Assembly (NCBI GenBank): GCA_940337035.1
Contig: CALNHX010001031.1
Span: 62,001 to 126,000 of the forward strand
Reading direction: 5' to 3'
DNA from: Agriotes lineatus
Taxonomy: Eukaryota > Arthropoda > Insecta > Coleoptera > Elateridae
Length of the DNA: 64,000 nucleotides
Position numbers and translations under genes: made by a program. Shown here piece after piece: positions 11,820 through 21,525 of the stretch (the first letter of the stretch is position 1; each line of letters begins with the position of its first letter). The notes under the pieces were generated by a model, which was not told the DNA's origin, searched no databases, and was given only the letters and a program-made list of their open reading frames with translations.

Positions 11820-12480
11820 AAAAACGGTTTAAAGTACCGAAGCAGCTCTATTCAAATACCTCAGGAAAAGTAGAAATGGCTCAGAAGATTTATATAACAG
11901 AGGAATTAAGACAAGGGCACACTATGTCACCACGCCTGTTCAGTATATATTTAAATAACATTGAACTGTTTATTTTTATCCGACGATATGATTATTTTCA
12001 AAACCTGATGTAAATGGCACAAGAACTCAAAGAAGAATATGATATGTGGGGACTCGAAATTAATTTCCATCGACTGTATGTATTGTATATGGGAGAAGAA
12101 AACACGAACATCAACGTTGATAAATCGAAATACCTCAATAGAAGATGTGGAAAATAGAGTACAAGCGGGAAAAGCAACCAGAATTCTACACGGTATAGTA
12201 TGGAATAACACACTAAGAAGAAAAACCAAAAAAGAAATATTCAGCTTAACAGTCTATGGTGGTGAACCGTGGCCCATACCTGAAAACATAAGAAATAGGA
12301 TTAGAACTATACAAGTGAGACGAAAGCTACAAGTTATGATGAAGGATAGATAGAGAGAAATGCACATGAACTCGTCGATTACGCGGTCACGTAGAGAGAA
12401 TGACAGAAGAGCTAGACAAAGAAGATCCTATGGTTAACATCAGAAATAAAGAGGCCTACACAGGAGATTTAATTTAGTTT
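11820..12480 (+). pseudogene. LINE X fragment, 3' part
   Basis: Continuation of the fragment at 2735-3280. It begins with KVPKQLYSNTSGK, then a degraded RT block with RQGHTMSPRLFSIYLN, then a C-terminal part with TRILHGIVWNNTLRRKTKK and TVYGGEPWPIPENIRNRI. The start matches 55235-55290 of the duplicated locus, which supports the view that repeat R and its contents split this LINE after the duplication. Several stops; no function expected. Confidence 0.65.
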
Positions 12481-12734
12481 TCTATAGATATATTCGAAGA
12501 GGCGCTTTCAAGCCTACCTTTGTAAATTAACTCGACAATATTAAAAGGGAACATTTCCATTATGTTAGGTTCTAGATTGTACAAGCAAAGCATATTATTC
12601 GATATTCACAATTTTTAAAAGGAATTCATGCATTTAATATATTTTATCAAATTTTCCCAGCCGATTGCCGAAATGTTTTTGCTAAATAGAAATTAGTAAT
12701 AGCTTGCCAATCTTGCTCTAATTTTATACAGGGT

Positions 12735-12970
12735 GCCCCTAAATGTTTTTCTCGTTTGCTCGTTGAATATCTCAAAAAGTGGTGGTAGTAGGCGCCCCAA
12801 CACACCCTGTGCCTTGGAAATTTAGCCGCAATGGATCGGCTCACCAGTAGCCAACGTGCCATATGTGTTAGAGCAAAACTTTTCATGGAAGTCATTCGAA
12901 CCATATTTCCAGGAAAAGTAATATCTACGTGCGCTGCCCAGAACTCCAGATTAAACACTATGGGTTCCTT
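12735..12970 (+). pseudogene. mariner-like transposon 5' fragment
   Basis: An ACAGGGTGCCCC end and about 95 bp of leader precede ATG 12831, which opens MDRLTSSQRAICVRAKLF. This resembles the N-terminal helix-turn-helix start of insect Tc3/mariner-like transposases. The match is lost after about 45 codons and no DDE region follows. It is probably a truncated copy. The transposase C-terminus at 45090-45353 may come from the same broad family, but the two are unlinked. Confidence 0.5.
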
Positions 12971-13860
12971 TCTAAGGACTTAAATCAAATGTGTAATATC
13001 ATTCCAAATAATTAAAATTGTTAAATATGTTTAGTTCTATGCAAACATATAATGTTATGCATTGCATGCTTGATGAAATATAATGAGGTTTATTATGTCA
13101 TTTATGTAATAGTACGATACATAAAATGCAAATTATGGGCCGACTTGACGACTTTGGTCCGCTCTACAAGTCGTAATTTAAGTCGCATTTCAATTTATAT
13201 AGATCAACCTACAGATACTTTCAAGCTCTACAAGTTTTATAAGAATTACTTTTTTGTTTTTTTGAGTTCATTATCTGGCAAAATATCGTCCGCACGCGGG
13301 AAAGTAATCGAACATAAATTGTAGAACATAAAAAATTATAAAAAAGGTATCCTATACATGTACCGTTAACGGGAACCGAGTTATCGCAAAAAAATCAAAC
13401 TCGTCTTTTTTTAAGATGGTGGAAGTAGCACATAGGAAATGTTGGTCGACAACATGAAATTAAGCTTTCCTGAACTTCTGTAATACCCCAAAAAAGGAAT
13501 TTCAAATGTTAGTTTACTTTCAAGCCAATGTCTTCTTTTTGTGTGACTGGGCTAGTAGTACAGCATACATCAAATGATAACTAATTTTAAAATTAAATAT
13601 TCTTCTAATTTTTACACACACAACAATCTCTATTAATAATTACGCATTTTAAGTTTTATTAAAATATATACACCCTCCACATGTTATATTGAAAATTCTT
13701 GAACAACTTCCTTCTTAGAAAATTACTTAGTAATTTATTATTTATGAACTAGCAACCCAGTGAGACAAATGTCTCATTTAAAAACACAAAAAAGACCGTT
13801 TTTCAAATAGAACGCGTATTAAATAAAAACTGTACCCAGACCTGGAAGGTGTCAAAGTGG
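12971..13860. other. no gene recognised
   Basis: AT-rich intergenic DNA between the two sulfatase genes. The longest open stretch (13052-13324) has no recognisable motif. Nothing else is supported. Confidence 0.4.
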
Positions 13861-13861
13861 T

Positions 13862-13897
13862 ACTTCCGGTTTTCGAAAACCGGAAGTGTCACGTGAC
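13862..13897. promoter_or_regulatory. ETS-like palindrome followed by a consensus CLEAR/E-box
   Basis: Bases 13862-13887 form a perfect 26 bp palindrome made of ACTTCCGG and CCGGAAGT, each an ETS core, around TTTTCGAAAA. It is directly followed by GTCACGTGAC (13888-13897), identical to the CLEAR consensus bound by TFEB/MITF-type factors at lysosomal genes. It lies about 240 bp past the stop of sulfatase gene 1 and 11.7 kb upstream of gene 2. The sequence is seen directly; any regulatory role is inference, and it could be part of a repeat. Confidence 0.35.
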
Positions 13898-14134
13898 TGA
13901 AATTCGGTTCCTGACCTGACACGACCATTCCTAACATATAACTTTAATAACTTTTTTCTCTATCTCTTACGGTTTGGCTGCTGAAACAGCGTCCCGGACA
14001 GACAAGTCTATTAGATAAAGGATCATCTGATTTTTTTATATTATATAAGTTGCATGCATTGTACAATATCATTATATATAGTTTACTTTATCACTACCAT
14101 TTTTTATAACATAAAATTAAATCATATAGACAGG

Positions 14135-14571
14135 TCACACGTCCAACCAAGTGGTCCACGTATTGTTATGATAAATTGGATTGGCTAGGGGGTCAATACC
14201 AAGAATCGCTTGGGGCTTCAGCTGTTCCCGATATTCTAGAAGCTCCTTGCTTAATTTTTCCAAAATCTCAGGAAGCTCCGCTGCCAGGTCAGTAGTTTCG
14301 CAAGGATCATTTAAGATATCGAACAAGCATAACTGATTCGCGACACATAAAGAATAGTTTTCCTGTCTGCAATCAGCTAACTCTCCCTCTTGTCGAAGCT
14401 GTAGTATTTTCTCATCTGTTAGTTGGTTACCTAAAGCGATGTTGGTTACACTTGTTAGCACAGCCGTTACGTTATATGAAGGGTTTGAGCTACCACGGCC
14501 ATCATCTCCATGGTAGTCATCATTCGGCCTTACATGTTGTTCATTAATTGCCCTTGCCGATGGGGAGGTGC
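14135..14571 (-). CDS. arylsulfatase B-like gene 1, exon 8 (last)
   Basis: Last coding exon, 437 bp, starting after TTGCAG and completing a Gly codon split with exon 7. It encodes the C-terminal subdomain: an acidic, Asn-rich loop, then LFDILNDPCETTDLA, the conserved tail motif of this sulfatase family, and ends WTTWLDV. Possible N-glycosylation sites are NVT near its start and NNT near the C-terminus. The stop is TGA at 14135-14137. No AATAAA is seen just downstream; ATAAA-like variants are present. Confidence 0.92.
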
Positions 14572-14627
14572 CTGCAAATAAAGTGATGTAAATGTGTTAG
14601 CTTCTATTTTCTGCAGTCAAAGTTTAC

Positions 14628-14789
14628 CATTGACTAGTTTATAACGACCATTCTCCCCTATTAGTCCCGAATAATTTCTATATTCGTCAATGTCGATTAA
14701 AATTTTATTGCGGTTTGATTTTCCTGCTTTCGTCAAAGTATCCCACTGGTTTATACCATCAAGTGTTCCAAGTTGACTAACATCACCAC
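14628..14789 (-). CDS. arylsulfatase B-like gene 1, exon 7
   Basis: 162 bp exon between ACAG and GTAAAC. It completes a Gly codon and encodes GGDVSQLGTLDGINQWDTL, the conserved 'LDG.NQWD' segment of insect and mammalian arylsulfatase B, followed by a loop ending ENGRYKLVN. Intron 7 is 56 bp. Frame and phase fit both neighbours. Confidence 0.9.
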
Positions 14790-14895
14790 CTGTTTTGAAG
14801 TAACGATATAAAAAGTGGGTTTAAATATGCTCTATATAAGTTAAATTATTACTCTTAATTTTGATGAAATCAATGATTTCTAAGAAAATGAATAC

Positions 14896-15031
14896 CTGCT
14901 GCAGCATAAAGCGTTGGTAGCCAGTCAGAAATGTGCACGAGGTCATTGCTAACGGTGCCTCTATTTTTCAGTTGTGAACTATAAAGAACGCCTACATTTC
15001 TTATACCTCCTTCCAATATTGTAAGTTTCAT
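14896..15031 (-). CDS. arylsulfatase B-like gene 1, exon 6
   Basis: 136 bp exon starting after TTACAG in phase 0. It encodes MKLTILEGGIRNVGVLYS, where Lys311 of the deduced protein matches the substrate-binding Lys of the family's K....EGG motif. It then encodes HISDWLPTLYAAAG, a conserved helix. It ends one base into a Gly codon before GTATTC. Introns 5 and 6 are 50 and 106 bp. Confidence 0.92.
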
Positions 15032-15081
15032 CTGTAAACAATTATTAAGTCATGTTAATACACCACGAGGAAAATACTTAC

Positions 15082-15242
15082 CCCACGAAGTGGCCAATTG
15101 GAGCCCCTGTTTGAACGCGCTCCTCCTTCAGTTGGTGCACCATTGTCAGAGAAAAACAATATTATTGAATTGTCAATCATCCCGTTATCCGAAAGCGCCT
15201 TCACTACACGTCCTACCGATTTATCCAATTCAGCAACCGCTC
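15082..15242 (-). CDS. arylsulfatase B-like gene 1, exon 5
   Basis: 161 bp exon encoding AVAELDKSVGRVVKALSDNG and FFSDNGAPTEGG. Asp288-Asn289 of the deduced protein are the second pair of metal ligands. It begins with GA, completing the Gly codon whose first base ends exon 4 at 46379, about 31 kb away. That phase match, and the continuous family alignment across the join, are why I place both exons in one gene. It ends in phase 0 before GTAAGT. Confidence 0.92.
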
Positions 15243-15559
15243 CTAAAAATAGCATTTGTTTCAATATACAATCATTCTGTTTCGTGTAGACTTATAAACG
15301 GTCACAGTTAAGGCCCGCTGAATATATGAATAGTACTTGGCGAAGAGAAAATCAAGGCTGCTGAGAACGCGTATAGGCTCAACAAGGTACCCTAGCGTAT
15401 ATTATCAATGATTGGTTAAAAATTCCACAAAGAAGCGTTACACAAATTTTTGCAGTGGGCTCAATAATGACGGGTGTTATGGTTTATATACATGGAGTAG
15501 TAGTCAGGACATTTTCAAATTCTAGAATGTGCGACTATTGTGTGACTAATGTGCGAGTA

Positions 15560-15690
15560 TTTCTGTTCGAAAACTACGACCCCGTTTGTATATAGTTTTT
15601 TTGTCATATTTTTACGATCAATATTGCATCGAATTGTGTGCAGGCAGCTAAAGGTTCATAACGTTAAGCAGCTGTAACGGCCGCTGTCAA
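15560..15690 (+). repeat. dispersed repeat shared with 56930-57040
   Basis: The stretch from CTACGACCCCGTTTGTATA to the TGTGCAGGCAGC block is similar to 56935-57015 (TTACGACCCGTGTGTATC... to ATGCAGGCAG). Both have a TAGTTTTT(T/C)TT run in between. No class is recognised. Confidence 0.55.
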
Positions 15691-16379
15691 ATCTGTAAGG
15701 CACTCATTTTGGTAACCTCGCTCATAATTATTTTCTTGGCTTATTTAAAATCCTACCGATTTAGCAAGCAGCCTTTTCTAGAAATTTCGGCGAGCGGGGT
15801 TGCCGACGGGGCCGTGTTCGCTTCGTGATTGGTTGCAGGTGGGCAGAACGTTCGGCAACAGATGTACTGAAGAGAGTTAAAGCGTTAAATACAAATATGT
15901 AACTGTTTGAATGTTTTGTACCTTTTATACAGCTGTATCATTGTTTATTTAATATGGAAATTAAAATTATGGAACTTGTCCTCTTCTCTTGTAATATAAT
16001 AATTATTATATGTATTATCGGCAACCTCTTTTTACCGAGCGGAGTAGAGGCTCTTGCTTTGTACGCTTTAGCGTTTGAATTATTATTAATATTATTGTCC
16101 GATTTGACAACGACAAGACTAGTTTTTAGAGGTTATATGTTTACTACACCACCAAAAAAGCACTCATAGATTACTCAATCCGATCCATATACGGCAAAAT
16201 CAGCTGACCACCAATCGGTAAACGGTAGATACCTACCAGATTAGTTTTCGTAAATGCTTTGCATTCACCATTTATTGACAATGTCAAACTGACAAGTAAT
16301 TAAATTCATCAAAGTAACGAATACTAAGGAAGACAGCTTAAACGCTATCATTTATTTTTTCGTACACTAGCATTGAAAG

Positions 16380-16495
16380 AGCTACTTTGCCGTACAATTT
16401 ATTAATCAGAAAGTTGCACTTTGCGGTATTCGTACGGCAAAGTAGTATTTTGCGGTATTCGTACGGCAAAATAGCACTTTGCCGTACGTTTCCTT
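16380..16495. repeat. short self-complementary repeats (ACTTTGC.GTA...TACGGCAAAGT)
   Basis: About 110 bp with two direct copies of TTGCGGTATTCGTACGGCAA and several inverted ACTTTGCCGTAC / GTACGGCAAAGT units. It could fold into stacked hairpins. A further hairpin lies at 16842-16924, with a stem of GCATCATTAATATAC against GTATATTAATGATGC. No reading frame of note occurs in 15300-17050. Confidence 0.65.
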
Positions 16496-17050
16496 AGTTA
16501 CAACACATATAATATTACATTACATTAATATTACTCTACTTATTTGCTATATACGAGGATAAATTTAGTATTCCGTTTTGTATGCTAGTGTACGAAAAAA
16601 TATTGTACGAAACTCGTATGAAAGTGGCTTTTCCATACTCGTCTCGAAATTCCGGACTCGGCCTAACGGCCTCTTCCGGAAACATCTCACTCGTATTGAA
16701 AAGCTCCACTTTCTATACTTGTTACGTAAATTACTATTTGAATCACAAATGGCCGCTGACATTTGTGTTTGCGCGACTATATACAGGGACTTTAATTTTA
16801 TATGCAGTATATAATAGTTATTTGCTACACAAGTGGGATAGCAGCATCATTAATATACGTGTGTGTAAGTTACAAACGAGTGCGTAGCACGAGTTATGTT
16901 AGCACACAAGTATATTAATGATGCATTATCACACATGTATTGTATAAAATTTTATCTACGACTGCCTAAAATTGAGAAAAGTGCATTAAGAGAAATGTCA
17001 GATCTGTCATTTTCAAAAATATTTTAGTAGGCAAATGTCATTATGTCATT

Positions 17051-17169
17051 CATTTGACACTATTTCGGTTACGTAATGAAGTCATTATACAACTCAGTTG
17101 CGTAATGAAACCATTACATAACTGAGTGGTGTAATGAGCTTCATTACCTAACTGAAATAGTGTCAAATG
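17051..17169. repeat. 119 bp nested palindrome
   Basis: The outer arms start CATTTGACACTATTTC and pair with the right end at 17154-17169. The inside repeats GTAATGAA(G/A)(T/C)CATTA units that are themselves inverted repeats, giving a palindrome of palindromes. It may be a small MITE; no clear target duplication was found. Confidence 0.75.
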
Positions 17170-17278
17170 AGTGGCGTAATGCGTTACTTATCTCACTGGA
17201 GTAGATAAAAATAATTAAACGCTCGGTTTTAAGCCCGACATGTCACAAAACTGTTGAGCTTCACAACGAATTCATATA

Positions 17279-17505
17279 AGTTATATTACAGGCAGTTCCA
17301 CATAATAGCAGAGTTAGTGAAATTGGCGGCTTATGTGACTTTGTTGTGTCAGCGGAATCCACGCGCTCGCCTGAGTTATGACATCTTGCATTTTTTATGT
17401 TATCAGCGGCAGTCGTAATAGTAACATGTGCTTTGCGTAATTTTTGTAATCTTGTCAAAATAAAGTTGTTTTTAAAAAGGACCTTGCGGCAATACGTAAT
17501 TTAAG
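17279..17505 (+). repeat. element A 5' LTR
   Basis: Starts AGTTATATTACAGGCAG, contains AATAAAG near its end as the likely polyadenylation signal, and ends just before the primer-binding site. It lacks a 14 bp stretch (around TATAGTTAGAACTC) that is present in the 3' LTR. Confidence 0.9.
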
Positions 17506-17523
17506 TGGCGCAGTCGGTAGGAT
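17506..17523 (+). other. element A primer-binding site
   Basis: TGGCGCAGTCGGTAGGAT directly after the 5' LTR. This is the form used by 17.6/297/tom-type errantiviruses, whose primer is reported to be a serine tRNA. Elements B and C have the same or nearly the same site. Confidence 0.85.
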
Positions 17524-17748
17524 GGTCAAACGGTGTTAATGAACATAATATCGATTCGTATCAACGATTTATTGACCATAAATTAAAAAATCCGGAACTT
17601 GTGATATTTTTTCGGAGTTTCCAATTTTCCGCATCCAGTTAAGTGAAAGGGAGAGTAGCTTAACGAGAAGACTTCGAAGGCACATCGAAGGAGGCTCTGT
17701 GTTCAACCAGGACGCATGGACAGGATAGTGATTTTGCTGTAAGTACCT

Positions 17749-18969
17749 ATGTCATATAGAGGCCCTTGTAAACAATTTAATTCAGATAGTTCTGACGAAG
17801 ATACAAATTCTGATTCAGACTCGCATTCTAAAATTTTACCAGCAACAATTTTTAACAGTACTTCTTCAAACGCAAATAATTTAAATACGTCAAAAATGAC
17901 GGAACCACCTGTACTAAAACAGGAATACTTGGGAATGATCCCAGAATTTCATGGAGAAACGGAACTACTCCCTAGGTTTATTGAAATATGCCAAAAATTA
18001 GTTACCAAATTTTATAATAAGGATACCGCTGGGGACTTTCAGAATGAATATCTGATGTCTAGCATCTTACCTAAAATCAAAGGAGACGCTGCAATTAATA
18101 TCTCGTCTTGTGTAATTATAAATTGGTTAGATTTAAAAACTGCATTGTTGAATACTTATGCTAATAAACGTGATACTTACACTTTAAATATTGAACTCAC
18201 AAATTTAAAACAGGAAAACGAAAGCGCATTTGAGTTTTATAATAGGGTTCAACAAGTATTAAATTTAACTGTTGCTAACATAAGAACTCAGATGGTAAAA
18301 GCAGAAGCCATTATATTAACACAATATTCTCGCAACTTAGCTCTAAGAGTGTTACTACTAGGTTTAAAAGATCCAATTGGTTCTTTAATGCGTACTAAAA
18401 ATCCTGCAGATTTAAATGCTGCATTGCGTATGTTAACCAACGATTTTCAATTAACGACTAGCCAGCAAAAACCAGCTCAGTCGTCCAAGTTTAAATTTTC
18501 ACAAAAATTAAACCCTCAGAATAAACCATTCTTTCAAAATAGACCAAGAATGACATTTCCTTTGCAATTAACAAATTATCCTCATAATTCGCAACTTGCG
18601 TGTAAACAAAATTATTTCTATAACAATGCACAGGAACATTCTTCGAATAATAATGCACGTCCACAAAGTAGTAGAAATCAAGTTGATGTTTTTAGGCCCA
18701 ATCAAACTAAAAACTTTCCAAAACCAACTCCCATGAGTATTTCTACAAGAAATACCTGGAAACCTCAGAATTCACAATTTTCAGGCCAAAATTATCGCCA
18801 AAACCAGTTCAAACCCAACAATCAAAATTATATAGTTGAAGAACTGCACAATATCGACGACTCTCAACCCTCAGTTGAAATGCCCGATGAACATGACGAT
18901 AATCAAGCCGAAAATCAGTTTTTTCGGGAAGAAGCCTCGGAACATCCAGAATCCCAAGATTTCAATTGA
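17749..18969 (+). CDS. element A Gag, intact 406-codon frame
   Basis: Structural protein of the element. Residues 1-50 are acidic and Ser/Asp-rich. Residues about 55-230 are helical and resemble the capsid-like core of errantivirus Gag (PEFHGETELLPRFIEICQKL, NWLDLKTALLNTY). The C-terminal half is rich in Gln, Asn, Phe and Arg and has no CCHC knuckle, as is common in this group. The pol frame overlaps its last 90 bases at -1, with a run of six T in the overlap (18919-18924). That is a plausible frameshift region, though not a textbook heptamer. It is the only open gene of the element; element B has a broken relative. Confidence 0.9.
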   Translation: MSYRGPCKQFNSDSSDEDTNSDSDSHSKILPATIFNSTSSNANNLNTSKMTEPPVLKQEYLGMIPEFHGETELLPRFIEICQKLVTKFYNKDTAGDFQNEYLMSSILPKIKGDAAINISSCVIINWLDLKTALLNTYANKRDTYTLNIELTNLKQENESAFEFYNRVQQVLNLTVANIRTQMVKAEAIILTQYSRNLALRVLLLGLKDPIGSLMRTKNPADLNAALRMLTNDFQLTTSQQKPAQSSKFKFSQKLNPQNKPFFQNRPRMTFPLQLTNYPHNSQLACKQNYFYNNAQEHSSNNNARPQSSRNQVDVFRPNQTKNFPKPTPMSISTRNTWKPQNSQFSGQNYRQNQFKPNNQNYIVEELHNIDDSQPSVEMPDEHDDNQAENQFFREEASEHPESQDFN

Positions 18970-20016
18970 ATTCATACAATGACAGTGCATTACCCTATAT
19001 TTTATTTCCAGAAAATAAATTAAAAATTTTAATAGATACTGGAAGCACTAAATCTTTTGTTAATCCTAAAATCGCTCAAAAATGTTTTAAAAATTCAATT
19101 ATAAATAACCCTTTTCAAATATCAACAGCACACGGTACATCAGTAGAAAATTTTAGTACTCGTGTTCCCTGTTCAAAAATATTTAAAGCCAACGTAGCTC
19201 CATTAAAATTTTATTTATTCAATTTTCATAAGCATTTTGATTGTTTGCTTGAAATGGATAATTTAAAATTACTTAAAGCAATAGTAGATTTAGATAAAGA
19301 CTTGTTAATAAACCCGAATGCACAAATAAAAATAAATTATTATAGCTCTCCAATGGTAGTACAACCTAATTCTGAACAAATAATTAAAATTGATGTTCAA
19401 AATATTAAAGAAGGTTATGTAATCGTACCTTATACAAAAATAGCAGAATTAGAAATACCACAGTGCCTTACTAAAGTGCACAATTATCAAGCAATTTGTT
19501 CCATTCTGAATCAATCAGATTCTTTAAAAAATGTAGGTTCCCTAAAACCATTAAAAGTAGAAAAATTCGATGAATACGAATCTCTTGCTAAAAGGGGTCC
19601 TAATTTTAATAATTTGAATTTCCAAAAATACAAATTCGACATTTCAATGGTTCGAACTGAACATATGAATTCAGAAGAACGTCAAACTATTTTAAAGCTA
19701 ATTAAAGAATATTCCGATATATTTCATGTTGAAGGTAACCAGTTAACTTTTACAAGTGAAGTCAAACATTCAATAAAAACGGTAGATGAAATACCAGTCT
19801 ACACTAAATCGTACAGATATCCTGAAATTCATAGGAAAGAAGTACCTACAAAGGCAAATTGCAAGTATGTTAGAGCAAAATATAATTAGGCCTTCGCATT
19901 CCCCTTGGTCATCCCCAATATGGATAGTCCCCAAGAAACTTGATGCATCTGGCAAGCAAAAATGGCGAATTGTGATAGATTATAGGAAATTAAATGAAAA
20001 AACTATAGGTGATAGG
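18879..20016 (+). pseudogene. element A protease and start of reverse transcriptase, frameshifted
   Basis: The -1 frame is open from 18879. The aspartic protease active site LIDTGSTKSFVNP is at about 19028-19066. The frame continues to a linker and PEIHRKEV, where one extra base shifts it so that it stops at 19887. The reverse transcriptase start, with WRIVIDYRKLNE, continues in the next frame from about 19850 until the foldback element at 20018. The same frameshift occurs at the matching place in element B. Confidence 0.88.
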
Positions 20017-20017
20017 T

Positions 20018-21516
20018 CGGAGCCGGACATTTGGGCGCGGCCGTTTGGGCGCGGTCGTTCGGGCGCGGCCGTTTGGGCGCGAAGACACTTGGGCGCGGAG
20101 CCATTTGGGCGCGAGACATTTGGGCGCGAGGAAATTAATTAACGAATATTAGTATTAGCTAGCTTTACTATTCATAGGTCTGAACATTTATTTTAAATAA
20201 CGAAAATTACCTAAAGCACGTCCAAGGAGGTGGCGGGCGGCAAAAATTTAGTATAGAAATATTAATTGTCAAAAATTAGAATATTATTAAAGCAAGTTAA
20301 AAATTTTAACTTTCCGGTAAATACTAGCAAATCTTTTGCGGAGATTTATTACATTAAAATAATAAGTAACAAAGAATAAATAAATAGAGATTGGGTACAA
20401 ACAGAGCTATTGATGAACCATCCAACCATTTGGAGATTCGTCGACAGCCTGAAAACTATTCAACGAAGGAGAGATGTTGCTTATGAACAGTTACTTGCGG
20501 GAAATGAGCCCACTGAAAAAAAAACAAAAATGTATCCAGGCTGATAGAAAATAAAAAAATTGGTTAAAGATTATAATAATCAATATAATCATGTAGACGG
20601 CGTAAACAATAGGGACATTCTAGAATTTTTAAGAGGCATTTCGTACAATTATGAAATAAATACGTGGATGCTTCTTGTTTATATTTTAAAAAATTGTATA
20701 TATTTACTTTAAGAATAATATGTATTATAATGGTAAAAATGTCAAAAATATTTTTTTATTATTAAAATTAATCTTTTTATACGATTATTTATTATTATTC
20801 TTATTTCTGCTGTTATCTTCAGTTAGTCGGTTCATAACATAACGAAAATAATTGATTACTTTAAAATTTAAGGTTTATTGTTAAGTATTATCATTATAAA
20901 CAAAACTCGAAGTCGACTAGTTTCGGTCAAAACAGAACACATATTAGAAACATATTAAACATTAGAACCATCAATCGATTAAATATAGCACAGCATTATT
21001 CATTTACCAGCACAATAAATGAATTTTTATTTAAAATTATTTTCAGCACCTATATATAATCTATTTCCATCTTTATTTCAATTCAGAATTATTATTTCAT
21101 ATCTAACATAGGTACTGCCTTTTTTATGTATTCAGAATTATTTCAAAACTAATCTAATATTCTACCTTCTTTATTTTTATTCGGATTTATTTAAAAATTT
21201 ATCTAATATAGGTACATACCACCACCTTATTTAAAATTAATCTCATAACGGTTTCAATAAATAATTGGATTATTCTTTTAATATTGTTTGATTAATTACA
21301 TTAACTTCTCAGGATAAATAATGATTTAATAAATTTTTGTTTATTTATGCCAAACTGAAATTATTCACACTTAATGTGTTCCTGAATCCCAATGTTGACC
21401 CTTTCTCGCGCCCAAGTGTCTCGCGCCCAAGTGTCTCGCGCCCAAGTGTCCCCTCGCCCAAACGGCCGCGCCCAGACGGCCGCGCCCAAACGGCCGCGCC
21501 CAAATGTCCTAGACCG
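20018..21516 (+). mobile_element. foldback element FB-A with a MULE transposase relic
   Basis: A 1499 bp insertion in the reverse transcriptase of element A, flanked by an exact 9 bp duplication, GTGATAGGT (20009-20017 and 21517-21525). Element B keeps the empty site there. Both ends read CGG, four variable bases, then GGACATTTGGGCGCGG. They continue as about seven tandem GC-rich units of 14-16 bp with the core CGTTTGGGCGCGG, in inverted orientation at the two ends. The AT-rich middle holds a broken MULE-type transposase C-terminus (20392-20675). Confidence 0.92.
20392..20675 (+). pseudogene. MULE-type transposase C-terminal fragment in FB-A
   Basis: Two adjoining frames. The first reads NHPTIWRFVDSLKTIQRRRD followed by AYEQLLAGNEP and a stop at 20542. 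The second reads KLVKDYNNQ and then RDILEFLRGISYNYE. This order (TIW.F.D.LK..Q, an AG.EP-like loop, then a DY/DF..R..LDYLRGIA.N end) matches the C-terminus of FLYWCH/MULE transposases common in insects. The catalytic part is missing, so the element is non-autonomous. FB-C has the same last motif. Confidence 0.78.
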
Positions 21517-21525
21517 GTGATAGGT

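Noticed and set aside
12039..12353. 104-codon frame as an independent gene
   Set aside because: It is the C-terminal part of a LINE reverse transcriptase remnant, continuous with neighbouring LINE sequence in other frames.
20018..20135. Regular GC-rich repeats that look like a CRISPR array or coding repeat
   Set aside because: The units are 14-16 bp with no spacers, and they recur inverted at 21400-21516. They are the ends of a foldback element in a eukaryotic genome.
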